From IMG/VR virus record IMGVR_UViG_3300010354_000231, positions 1-37,588 of that record: a stretch of 37,588 nt of DNA. One strand, 5' to 3'. Every line of letters starts with the position of its first letter. Within the stretch, counting starts at the first letter, position 1. The notes beneath the pieces are model-generated. The model was given only the letters and a program-made list of their open reading frames with translations, did no database searches and was not told the DNA's origin. Of this stretch, positions 11,159-16,425 are shown piece after piece. This DNA is from a virus. A program made the position numbers and the translations under genes.

Positions 11159-11302
11159 ACCAAAGACGTTTACGTTTCTCTTCTCCGTCAAGGTTCTAAT
11201 GGCAACCAAATTCTTGAAATTCTTGACAATCTTATTAGTGGGGAAGATGGTGATGCAAATGTTGCAGAACTGAACCCCACTCTTGACCCCATTGAGTTCT
11301 GA
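11156..11302 (+). CDS. Hypothetical small acidic protein (48 aa)
   Basis: ATG 11156 lies at the end of a CTAG leader element with no Shine-Dalgarno, which makes translation control by that element plausible. Product MTKDVYVSLLRQGSNGNQIL, then EILDNLISGEDGDANVAELNPTLDPIEF: two helices and an acidic tail. The following gene starts 4 nt later, so they probably form a pair. Function unknown. Confidence 0.6.
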   Translation: MTKDVYVSLLRQGSNGNQILEILDNLISGEDGDANVAELNPTLDPIEF

Positions 11303-11306
11303 TCCT

Positions 11307-11516
11307 ATGGAATTTGCAACCCTGAGTAACATCGATCTCATGATCGCTGAGATTCAAGGTAAGGTTACAGTTACCCGACTTCCTACAGTCAAACCGAAAA
11401 AGTCTGACCTGGTGATGTCGAGAATTGGTGGCGCTAAGACAAGATTCTACGCTGCCACTGGTTCTGGTCGCAATGGTAGGGAGCAACGTATCTCAAACCG
11501 TTTGGCACAAAAGTAA
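11307..11516 (+). CDS. Hypothetical small basic protein (69 aa)
   Basis: ATG 11307 preferred over 11283, which would overlap the previous gene. N-terminal helix (MEFATLSNIDLMIAEIQG), then KVTVTRLPTVKPKKSDLVMS and a Gly/Arg-rich end (GGAKTRFYAATGSGRNGREQ). The basic C-terminus suggests nucleic-acid contact, without a motif to prove it. A strong terminator follows 6 nt after the stop. Confidence 0.65.
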   Translation: MEFATLSNIDLMIAEIQGKVTVTRLPTVKPKKSDLVMSRIGGAKTRFYAATGSGRNGREQRISNRLAQK

Positions 11517-11522
11517 CACAAA

Positions 11523-11549
11523 GGAGAGGCACAATGCCTCTCTTTTTTT
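11523..11549 (+). terminator. Strong intrinsic terminator
   Basis: GAGAGGC (11524-11530) pairs with GCCTCTC (11536-11542), 5-nt loop, then seven T. Ends the 11156-11516 unit. Confidence 0.85.
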
Positions 11550-11563
11550 ATACTTTTATTCCT

Positions 11564-11624
11564 ATTATTTCAAGGCAGGTTAGGTGTCGACCGTTTGCAT
11601 CATCAGGGCTACCCCGCCCCTCCT
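11564..11624 (+). repeat. Two-copy intergenic element, copy 2
   Basis: Second copy of the element at 8803-8864, again directly after a terminator and ahead of a cassette. The conserved core is 11603-11624. From 11625 to 11673 there is GC-rich sequence with no gene. Confidence 0.6.
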
Positions 11625-11673
11625 TCGCTTGTGCCCTTAGATTAGACCCTAGGGCACCCCATACCCGCTGCGC

Positions 11674-11733
11674 TGTGCCAGTTCAGAAGGTGGCACAACC
11701 CCCCTAGACCTGCCCCCCGTGATGCCCTACATT
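11674..11733 (+). promoter_or_regulatory. Promoter cassette with TGTGCCA/TGGCACA inverted repeat
   Basis: TGTGCCA (11674-11680) pairs with TGGCACA (11691-11697). AGGTGGCACA ends 31 nt before TACATT (11728-11733). TAGACC (11705-11710) is the -35, 17 nt away. Confidence 0.6.
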
Positions 11734-11781
11734 GCTGTGCATGGGAGGCAAACGGACCTCCCGCAACCCCGAAAAACCGAA

Positions 11782-12024
11782 ATGTCCAACATCGTCCGCC
11801 GTACCTTCCTCCCTATCAACAGCAGCGCAATCGCCTACGTTGATATCGAGAACGCCCCGCAAGTTCAGATCGCTTTCCAATCGAATCCTCAGAAAGTTTA
11901 TACTTTCCAGGGTTCTGAAAGTGTCGTTGACGAACTGCAATCGATTCTGAACGCCGAAGAGGTTCAGGGTCTGGGTTCTCTGGTTGCCGCTGCCCGCCGC
12001 AGTGGTGATCTGCAGGAAGTGTGA
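11782..12024 (+). CDS. Small beta-rich protein, possibly KTSC-like (80 aa)
   Basis: ATG 11782 chosen over ATG 11719, which lies upstream of the predicted -10. Product MSNIVRRTFLPINSSAIAYV, then DIENAPQVQIAFQSNPQKVYTFQG and a helix SVVDELQSIL, the strand-strand-helix order of KTSC-type domains (small, found in phage and bacteria, role unclear). It ends in an Ala/Arg-rich tail. The KTSC label is a weak pattern match. Confidence 0.65.
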   Translation: MSNIVRRTFLPINSSAIAYVDIENAPQVQIAFQSNPQKVYTFQGSESVVDELQSILNAEEVQGLGSLVAAARRSGDLQEV

Positions 12025-12026
12025 CG

Positions 12027-12071
12027 GATTGTTACGGGGGGACTGGCAACGGTCCCCCTATCCCCTAAGAT
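12027..12071 (+). promoter_or_regulatory. Promoter cassette, GC hairpin
   Basis: GATTGTTACG (12027-12036) fits a RAYTGTYACR variant of the motif, 30 nt before TAAGAT (12066-12071). Stem GGGGGAC (12037-12043) with GTCCCCC (12052-12058); CTGGCA (12043-12048) is the -35 at the loop. Leader stem GCGG (12080-12083) with CCGC (12096-12099) follows. Confidence 0.55.
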
Positions 12072-12118
12072 ACATTCAAGCGGGAGGGAAACCAACCGCC
12101 AAACCACAACCCCCCGAA

Positions 12119-12301
12119 ATGATCATGGATTCTTTTCTCTATGATGAGCAGATCGAAGAGTTCTCCTACTTCGATATGGTTGAGGAAATGTGTGAATCTA
12201 TCCGCGAAACTTGTGAGGATGACTGGTCATCCTATTATGATGATGATCAGGCACTCGAAGAGTATTCTCTAGAGTGTGCCTACGGTCCCGAAGAGTACTG
12301 A
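12119..12301 (+). CDS. Acidic SYFD-type protein, paralog of gene at 9573 (60 aa)
   Basis: ATG 12119 (or 12125, two codons later). Shares EQIEEFSYFDMVEEM with its paralog and adds a strongly acidic, Tyr-rich C-terminus (CEDDWSSYYDDDQALEEYSL). The charge pattern is like DNA-mimic proteins, though no such family is recognised. Leader has a conserved hairpin. GC-rich upstream DNA but more A/T-rich coding sequence than its neighbours, which suggests it moved or duplicated separately. Confidence 0.65.
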   Translation: MIMDSFLYDEQIEEFSYFDMVEEMCESIRETCEDDWSSYYDDDQALEEYSLECAYGPEEY

Positions 12302-12308
12302 TCACAAA

Positions 12309-12335
12309 GGGGGGAGAAATCCCCCCTAATTTTTC
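12309..12335 (+). terminator. GC hairpin with T tract
   Basis: GGGGGGA (12309-12315) pairs with TCCCCCC (12320-12326), GAAA-type loop, then TAATTTTT. A motif-like ACTGATCACA (12297-12306) precedes it, but no good -10 is found at the expected distance. Confidence 0.65.
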
Positions 12336-12348
12336 ACCCTTACGAATC

Positions 12349-12483
12349 ATGATTGAAACTCTCCTGGCAACTGCAATCCTCGTCGGTTCCGTTGAGATCG
12401 GACCTGGAATCTATCAGGAACAGTATCTCACAAATGTCGACAATGTTCCCGTCCTGATTGAGTTCGAAACTGACGTAGAGTAG
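12349..12483 (+). CDS. Small protein with hydrophobic N-terminus (44 aa)
   Basis: ATG 12349. Residues 2-14 (IETLLATAILVGS) are hydrophobic but short for a full membrane span, followed by VEIGPGIYQEQYLTNVDNVP and an acidic end. I recall cyanophage small proteins opening in this way (VEIGPGIY-QYL). It may be membrane-associated or simply a small beta protein. No clear promoter of its own; possibly read through from 12066. Confidence 0.55.
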   Translation: MIETLLATAILVGSVEIGPGIYQEQYLTNVDNVPVLIEFETDVE

Positions 12484-12496
12484 AGATAAGATTTCG

Positions 12497-12539
12497 AAAT
12501 GTAACGGGACCGCGAAACGGTCCCGCGATGCCCTAGGAT
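12497..12539 (+). promoter_or_regulatory. Promoter cassette, GC hairpin
   Basis: AAATGTAACG (12497-12506) is a degenerate motif, 28 nt before TAGGAT (12534-12539). Stem CGGGACCG (12505-12512) with CGGTCCCG (12518-12525). Leader stem GCGGGA (12548-12553) with TCCCGC (12560-12565) follows. Confidence 0.5.
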
Positions 12540-12581
12540 TCTCTCAAGCGGGACAGGGATCCCGCCTCACCCCCTCTGATC

Positions 12582-12839
12582 ATGTTCGCTTCCATCATCC
12601 GCGCTGCCATCCGCACCCGCCTGATCAACGACGGTCCCCAGACCTGCTCGGATCTGGTTCGCGCCATGGGTCTCGATCCCCGCCGTCACAAGGGCACGAT
12701 TCACGCTCTCATGGTTGACCTCGAGCGCGATGGCGTCCTAGGTGCTACCCGCTCCGATAACGGCAAGCGCGATCTGTGGTTTATCGTCCCGACCGAGATC
12801 CGCAAGCGGGACCGCCTGATCGCTGCCCTGGCAGTGTGA
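12582..12839 (+). CDS. Winged-helix-like DNA-binding protein (85 aa)
   Basis: ATG 12582. The order is helix (SIIRAAIRTRLIN), then DGPQTCSDLVRAMGL, a second helix of HTH type, then RRHKGTIHALMVDLERDGVL as recognition-helix region, then a beta wing (GATRSDNGKRDLWFIV) and a C-terminal helix. This layout is typical of winged-helix transcription regulators (MarR/GntR-like size and topology); the specific family is not clear. Very GC-rich with C-ending codons. As the only obvious DNA-binding regulator in the region, it is a candidate for controlling the promoter cassettes. Confidence 0.65.
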   Translation: MFASIIRAAIRTRLINDGPQTCSDLVRAMGLDPRRHKGTIHALMVDLERDGVLGATRSDNGKRDLWFIVPTEIRKRDRLIAALAV

Positions 12840-12848
12840 CGGATTGTT

Positions 12849-12895
12849 AAGGTTCACAGGGGGGACCGAGAATCCCCCCTCCCCCCGACTACAGT
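12849..12895 (+). promoter_or_regulatory. Promoter cassette, GC hairpin
   Basis: AAGGTTCACA (12849-12858), 32 nt before TACAGT (12890-12895). Stem GGGGGGA (12859-12865) with TCCCCCC (12873-12879); the -35 position (CGAGAA, 12867) is in the loop. Leader AACGAAGTCAACC. Confidence 0.55.
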
Positions 12896-12921
12896 AACGA
12901 AGTCAACCGCAAACGACACCG

Positions 12922-13113
12922 ATGCAGATCACCCCCGTGGTTCTCAACCTGACCCCGATGCAACTGGTCATGCTGCAGGATGCGATCTCGTACCGTTACA
13001 ACCAACTGGAATCGGTTGTTAACAACATCGACCTGTATCCCGATCAACCTGCAGACAATCCCGAGCGGGTAACTGCCCTTCGCGATCTGCACCTGCTGCT
13101 CGACCGCTACTGA
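12922..13113 (+). CDS. Small LTxxQL-type helical protein (63 aa)
   Basis: ATG 12922. Product has LNLTPMQLVMLQDAISYRYN, then QLESVVNNIDLYPDQPADNP and a C-terminal RVTALRDLHLLLDRY helix. The start resembles the proteins at 4408 and 9783, suggesting a small duplicated family. GC-rich codons. Single-gene unit between two cassettes. Function unknown. Confidence 0.7.
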   Translation: MQITPVVLNLTPMQLVMLQDAISYRYNQLESVVNNIDLYPDQPADNPERVTALRDLHLLLDRY

Positions 13114-13122
13114 TCACCCTAC

Positions 13123-13159
13123 GGGGAGGGTTGACCTCCTCCCCCTTACCGACTACAAT
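13123..13159 (+). promoter_or_regulatory. Promoter cassette, -35 in hairpin loop
   Basis: GGGGAGG (13123-13129) pairs with CCTCCCC (13138-13144). TTGACC (13131-13136) lies in the loop, 17 nt before TACAAT (13154-13159). Leader TTCGAAGTCAACC. The upstream motif is poor here (CCCTACG). Confidence 0.7.
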
Positions 13160-13184
13160 TTCGAAGTCAACCAACCCGAGACCG

Positions 13185-13367
13185 ATGGCAATTTTCTCCG
13201 CCTGCTCTGACCTCGAAACCCGCGAGATCCGCTGGGTTCCCCGCAAGACCGAGTTTGCCCCGCAGCAGACCTTCGCGGGACAGATCAGCGCCCACGAGGC
13301 ATGGTTCTTCGCCGCTTGCTACCGCGACCGCTATGCTGACGACGTGGTGCCTGTGACATTTAGTTAA
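13185..13367 (+). CDS. Hypothetical small protein (60 aa)
   Basis: ATG 13185, 26 nt after the -10. Product MAIFSACSDLETREIRWVPR, then KTEFAPQQTFAGQISAHEAW and FFAACYRDRYADDVVPVTFS. Mixed strands and a helix, with three scattered Cys. GC-rich with host-like codon choice. The next motif (13366) overlaps its stop. No family recognised. Confidence 0.6.
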   Translation: MAIFSACSDLETREIRWVPRKTEFAPQQTFAGQISAHEAWFFAACYRDRYADDVVPVTFS

Positions 13368-13412
13368 GTTGCACAAGGGGGGGCGCCGATGCCCCCTCTG
13401 ACCGACTACAGT
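13366..13412 (+). promoter_or_regulatory. Promoter cassette, GC hairpin
   Basis: AAGTTGCACA (13366-13375), 32 nt before TACAGT (13407-13412). Stem GGGGGC (13379-13384) with GCCCCC (13391-13396). The -35 position (CGCCGA, 13384) is at the loop and poor. Leader AACGAAGTCAACC is identical to the cassette at 12890. Confidence 0.6.
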
Positions 13413-13440
13413 AACGAAGTCAACCAAAGGGAGAACCCCG

Positions 13441-13599
13441 ATGACCTACGACGTGATCTGCCCCTCCGCCCCCTACGAGAACACCTCCGTTCACGATGAG
13501 GGTAAGGCATACGATCTCTGCTATTCTCTGGCAGAGGATTATGGTTACGCCGAGATCCGAGTTAACAACATTGTCTGGGCAGACTACGATCTGCGATGA
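13441..13599 (+). CDS. Hypothetical small acidic protein (52 aa)
   Basis: ATG 13441, 28 nt after the -10, with AGGGAGA upstream. Product MTYDVICPSAPYENTSVHDE, then GKAYDLCYSLAEDYGYAEIRVNNIVWADYDLR. A helix (EGKAYDLCYSLAEDYG) followed by a strand pair (AEIRVNNIVWADY) is plausible. No domain recognised; single-gene unit. Confidence 0.65.
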   Translation: MTYDVICPSAPYENTSVHDEGKAYDLCYSLAEDYGYAEIRVNNIVWADYDLR

Positions 13600-13605
13600 T
13601 AATGT

Positions 13606-13638
13606 AGGGGGAGACAATCCTCCCCCTCTCTCTACTCT
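13606..13638 (+). promoter_or_regulatory. Promoter cassette, degenerate
   Basis: Stem AGGGGGA (13606-13612) with TCCCCCT (13621-13627). GAGACA (13611-13616), 16-nt spacer, TACTCT (13633-13638). No upstream motif. The leader carries CACTCTCA-type repeats. Confidence 0.4.
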
Positions 13639-13666
13639 CACTGTTCACTCTCACTCTCATCGAATC

Positions 13667-13927
13667 ATGGCACTCGACTACAACGGTTGGACAAACTACG
13701 AGACCTGGAATGTTGCTCTGTGGATTCAGAATGACGAATTCCTCTACAATACTGCAAAGGCATGTGTAGAGTTCTGCGGTGACAATGAGACCCCGTTTGA
13801 GAAGTTCGTCCGCTGCATGACAGATGGTATGATTGGGCGACATCTTGTGCAAACTAAAGATGGCGTCCGCTGGGATTCTGCCTGCATTAACGACCGTCAG
13901 ATCAACGAAATGATGATGGAATTGTGA
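13667..13927 (+). CDS. Conserved NGWTNYETWNVALW protein, DUF7249-like (86 aa)
   Basis: ATG 13667; the upstream extension of this frame crosses the promoter and previous gene and is rejected. The N-terminal block YNGWTNYETWNVALWIQNDE (residues 5-24) is a highly characteristic motif that I recall from a small domain of unknown function in phages and bacteria (DUF7249). A Cys-containing helix, a VRCMTDGM segment and a terminal helix follow. Its conservation suggests a shared early function. A terminator closes the block. Confidence 0.75.
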   Translation: MALDYNGWTNYETWNVALWIQNDEFLYNTAKACVEFCGDNETPFEKFVRCMTDGMIGRHLVQTKDGVRWDSACINDRQINEMMMEL

Positions 13928-13934
13928 TCATAAT

Positions 13935-13958
13935 GGGGGCACACTTCTGCCCCCTTTT
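13935..13958 (+). terminator. Strong terminator closing the GC-rich block
   Basis: GGGGGCA (13935-13941) pairs with TGCCCCC (13948-13954), followed by TTTT. Confidence 0.8.
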
Positions 13959-14187
13959 CTATAACGAATGGCGTGTAATCTGTGCGTTCTCAATGTGCGT
14001 GAAAGACAGTGATTTCATTGATTAGTATACCTTATGGGCGGCGCCCTGCCGTTTAAAAAATCGAAACTACCCTAACCTACAGAGGTGACAAAACGCGAGA
14101 GTTATAATAGACTGGAAAAAATTCCGTGGGGGGTATAAAGGTCTTAAAACCCCGCTCAGAAAAAAATTTTCCCGCAAAAATTTTCTT
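13959..14187 (+). other. Gene-free junction with a possible promoter
   Basis: 229 bases between the GC-rich early block and the late side. It contains GGCGGCGCCCTGCC (14039-14052), a perfect TATAAT at 14103-14108 with a poor -35, and a run of A-rich and T-rich sequence before ATG 14188. No ORF is credible. Confidence 0.45.
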
Positions 14188-14436
14188 ATGAAACCCCTCC
14201 GTAATATCCCGAGTTCCGCAATGAGAGCAAAACAAACCCCATATTGGAGTTTCTGGAAGGTTGTCTTGGCGGGGTGGTTAATACGCTACCCTCGGAATTT
14301 TTTTGTAGGAATCCTATTCATAGTATTCCTCATATATACTGCGGTGACTTCGGCGTTCCATGGAAACACTTCAAATGACGGAAAAAATATACCACATATA
14401 CGCAAAGAAACAGTGCATATACCACAGTCTCAGTGA
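14188..14436 (+). CDS. Small membrane protein (82 aa)
   Basis: ATG 14188 (alternative ATG 14221). The sequence WSFWKVVLAGWLIRYPRNFF, then VGILFIVFLIYTAV gives one clear transmembrane helix (about residues 39-54) and a preceding amphipathic aromatic segment. The polar tail after about residue 58 overlaps the next gene in another frame. Inner-membrane location is likely; role unknown. The combination recalls small cyanophage membrane proteins. Confidence 0.55.
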   Translation: MKPLRNIPSSAMRAKQTPYWSFWKVVLAGWLIRYPRNFFVGILFIVFLIYTAVTSAFHGNTSNDGKNIPHIRKETVHIPQSQ

Positions 14437-14569
14437 GGAAGAATTCACAAAAACTTGGGATATGCTTCACAGAATGTTTGATTTGATTGGTATAGACATT
14501 TCAGAAAAAGATATTTCCTATGAGGAAGTCGAAGTAAATGAGAAGGGAATAGAGAACCCCTCTTATTGA
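14375..14569 (+). CDS. Conserved cyanophage-type small protein, YHIYAK family (64 aa)
   Basis: ATG 14375 preferred (ATG 14360 would add five residues). Product MTEKIYHIYAKKQCIYHSLS, then EEEFTKTWDMLHRMFDLIGI and DISEKDISYEEVEVNEKG. The order YHIYAK-C-HSLSEEEF-TW-L-M...DLSYEEV is one I recall from many T4-like cyanophages. It overlaps the membrane protein gene by 62 nt, which is long for this genome. A late promoter lies just after its stop. Confidence 0.65.
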   Translation: MTEKIYHIYAKKQCIYHSLSEEEFTKTWDMLHRMFDLIGIDISEKDISYEEVEVNEKGIENPSY

Positions 14570-14574
14570 CAACT

Positions 14575-14582
14575 GATAAATA
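14575..14582 (+). promoter_or_regulatory. T4-type late promoter
   Basis: GATAAATA, 35 nt before the glycosyltransferase start at 14618. Matches the TATAAATA-type sequence used by T4-like late sigma factors. Confidence 0.65.
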
Positions 14583-14617
14583 GACAGATAGAATTGAACT
14601 GAAGGTTATTCAAACTT

Positions 14618-15403
14618 ATGGCAAAAGGATTTACTGTTAAAGCAAAGGCACCTACAAGGTCGTCTGTAGAAGAATGGGACTATGATGCTATTAGAGAAAG
14701 AATGCGTGGAAAATCCATTGTATTCTGTCTACCTGGTCGAGGATGCTCCTTTATTTTCCTGAAAAATTTTGTACAACTTTGTTTTGATCTTGTACAAAAT
14801 GGAATGAGTATTCAGATCTCTCAAGATTACTCATCTATGGTTAACTTTGCACGTTGTAAAGTACTCGGTGCAAATGTTCTCCGTGGTCCAAAGCAAGTTC
14901 CTTGGGATGGAAAACTTCCTTATGACTATCAACTCTGGATTGATAGTGACATTGTTTTCAACACTGAGAAATTCTGGCAACTTTGTGATGTAGCACTTTC
15001 AGCAGAAGATGCAGAAGGTAAGGTAGAAGAAAAAGAAGTTGTTGCTGGATGGTATGCAACTGAAGATGGTCATACTACCTCTGTTGCACACTGGTTAGAA
15101 GAAGATGATTTCCGTAAGAACGGTGGTGTGATGAATCATGAAACAGTTGATTCAATCTCTAAGCGTCGTCGTCCTTTCACTGTTGATTACACTGGATTTG
15201 GTTGGGTTCTGATTAAGAAAGGAGTATTTGAGAATCTTGAGTATCCTTGGTTTGCTCCTAAGATGCAACAATTTGAATCTGGTGCGGTTCAAGATATGTG
15301 TGGAGAGGATGTTTCATTCTGTCTGGATGCAATTGCAGCAGGATACAAAATTTGGTGTGATCCTCGTATCCGTGTTGGACATGAAAAAACACGCATCATC
15401 TAA
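14618..15403 (+). CDS. GT-A fold glycosyltransferase
   Basis: 261 residues from ATG 14618. N-terminal strand SIVFCLPGRGCSFIFLKNFV, then a nucleotide-sugar-type region and the acidic motif LWIDSDIVFN (about 107-116), the DxD signature that binds a metal and the sugar nucleotide. Later DYTGFGWVLIKKGVF and GEDVSFCLDAIAAGYKIWCDPRIRVGH give the acceptor region with GEDVxFC and a terminal His, as in family-2-like enzymes. T4-like cyanophages commonly carry such genes near structural clusters. The acceptor could be virion protein, DNA base or host surface sugar; the sequence does not tell. Preceded by a late promoter. Confidence 0.8.
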   Translation: MAKGFTVKAKAPTRSSVEEWDYDAIRERMRGKSIVFCLPGRGCSFIFLKNFVQLCFDLVQNGMSIQISQDYSSMVNFARCKVLGANVLRGPKQVPWDGKLPYDYQLWIDSDIVFNTEKFWQLCDVALSAEDAEGKVEEKEVVAGWYATEDGHTTSVAHWLEEDDFRKNGGVMNHETVDSISKRRRPFTVDYTGFGWVLIKKGVFENLEYPWFAPKMQQFESGAVQDMCGEDVSFCLDAIAAGYKIWCDPRIRVGHEKTRII

Positions 15404-15409
15404 TCTGTA

Positions 15410-15553
15410 ATGCATAATATACTATATAAGGGTAGGAAGCTTTATCAGAATCTTACCCTTGAGGAATGTACAGAAGTGATTGAAGAACTCTCTCAAAAAT
15501 ACTATGAGGGAGAAAACATTGATTTAACTGAAATTGAAATGGAGGAAGTGTAA
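15410..15553 (+). CDS. Conserved small cyanophage protein (47 aa)
   Basis: ATG 15410, 6 nt after the glycosyltransferase stop. Product MHNILYKGRKLYQNLTLEEC, then TEVIEELSQKYYEGENIDLTEIEMEEV. The YKGR-L-LTLEEC-EVIEEL-YYEGE pattern is familiar from small cyanophage proteins. Acidic, helical. The next gene starts directly after the stop, so they are co-translated. Confidence 0.7.
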   Translation: MHNILYKGRKLYQNLTLEECTEVIEELSQKYYEGENIDLTEIEMEEV

Positions 15554-15694
15554 ATGGCAAAGCGTCCCAGTCTGACAAATCAGAAAATTGAATCTCACCC
15601 CAAATCTACCCGTCAGGGTATGGGGAAGCATACAAAATACGCTGCAACTAGCAGAAATTGTGCTAAAAAACGTTACAGAGGTCAAGGCAAATGA
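15554..15694 (+). CDS. Conserved very basic cyanophage protein (46 aa)
   Basis: ATG 15554 follows TAA without a gap, with a GGAGG site at 15541-15545. Product MAKRPSLTNQKIESHPKSTR, then QGMGKHTKYAATSRNCAKKRYRGQGK. Almost every third residue is Lys or Arg. I recall this RPSLTNQK...TRQG-GK-TKY-TSRN-KKRYRGQG family in T4-like cyanophages. Basic composition fits nucleic-acid or ribosome binding. The single Cys lies in the SRNCAKK stretch. ATGA overlap with the next gene. Confidence 0.75.
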   Translation: MAKRPSLTNQKIESHPKSTRQGMGKHTKYAATSRNCAKKRYRGQGK

Positions 15695-15849
15695 CAGAAG
15701 AAACTTCTCAGTCAACTGAAACTACTGAGAACACTGAACCCAAGGTTTTTGGTTGGGTTGCTGGTCTTCCCACTGGAATGCAGGTTCATCCCGAGAACCC
15801 CAGAACTGCTCAGAAACCTCAGGTTCTTACTGCAGAAGAGATCGTCTGA
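15691..15849 (+). CDS. Hypothetical acidic protein (52 aa)
   Basis: ATGA overlap at 15691. Thr/Glu/Ser-rich N-terminus (TEETSQSTETTENTEPK) is probably disordered. Then VFGWVAGLPTGMQVHPENPR and an end AQKPQVLTAEEIV. It has the look of a small adaptor or virion-associated peptide. No domain recognised. Confidence 0.65.
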   Translation: MTEETSQSTETTENTEPKVFGWVAGLPTGMQVHPENPRTAQKPQVLTAEEIV

Positions 15850-15915
15850 TCAAAAACCGCGTATCTCTCTCTAAAAACCGCCGAAAACTCTCTATATTAA
15901 AGAGAAGTTGTAAAA

Positions 15916-16380
15916 ATGGACGAAATAGAACAACATATAAAGGACTGGATACGCAAAGTATCTGAACATCGTCCAGAACTTGGTGGGTTTTCAATCTGTC
16001 CTTATGCTTTAAACGCAAAATTTAAAATAATTGTCTGTGAAGAAGACGATATTATGCCTGTAGATGGTCATGATATCGTCTTTTTTGTGCTTCCAGACAA
16101 TTTAACACTCTCTGAAGTGCAAAATATTGTCGAAAGATGCAATCAGAAGTACAAAAATTGGGAATTTTTTGAAGATTGCGCTTCTTATGACACTTTTATC
16201 GGAAATATACAGACGAATAATGGAAAATATAATTTAATTTTGGCACAACCCAGAGAAAAATTGAAAAATTTGAGATTAAAATTAGCAAAAACAGATTATT
16301 ACAAACATTGGGACGATGATTATTTAAAAGAAATACTTCAAGAAGACTATGATATAATTAAAACTATGATCACGGGATAG
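15916..16380 (+). CDS. Conserved hypothetical, weakly DUF1415-like (154 aa)
   Basis: ATG 15916 with GAGAAG upstream and a TATATT-like -10 near 15892. The N-terminus IEQHIKDWIRKVSEHRPELG, followed by GFSICPYALNAKF, has the WI...V...CPYA layout of DUF1415 and related proteins. The middle has IVFFVLPDNLTLSEVQNIVERCN, then LILAQPREKLKNLRLKLAK. It lies directly upstream of the baseplate block. Function unknown; the DUF1415 link is a pattern guess. Confidence 0.65.
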   Translation: MDEIEQHIKDWIRKVSEHRPELGGFSICPYALNAKFKIIVCEEDDIMPVDGHDIVFFVLPDNLTLSEVQNIVERCNQKYKNWEFFEDCASYDTFIGNIQTNNGKYNLILAQPREKLKNLRLKLAKTDYYKHWDDDYLKEILQEDYDIIKTMITG

Positions 16381-16397
16381 CAACCCCGTAAAAAGTT

Positions 16398-16420
16398 CTG
16401 ATTTAAGTTAAATCAGGAGG
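16398..16420 (+). promoter_or_regulatory. Perfect palindrome overlapping a Shine-Dalgarno
   Basis: CTGATTTAA (16398-16406), one base, TTAAATCAG (16408-16416). Its last bases start AGGAGG (16415-16420), the ribosome site for ATG 16426. It could be an operator or an RNA stem that limits translation. Confidence 0.6.
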
Positions 16421-16425
16421 CAAAA

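Noticed and set aside
8920-13640. Repeated GC hairpins as a CRISPR array or transposon ends
   Set aside because: Stems differ in sequence, spacing equals gene length, and no cas or transposase genes or target duplications are seen.
13496-13666. N-terminal extension of the NGWTNYETWNV protein frame
   Set aside because: It crosses a promoter hairpin and the previous gene; the conserved block begins just after ATG 13667.
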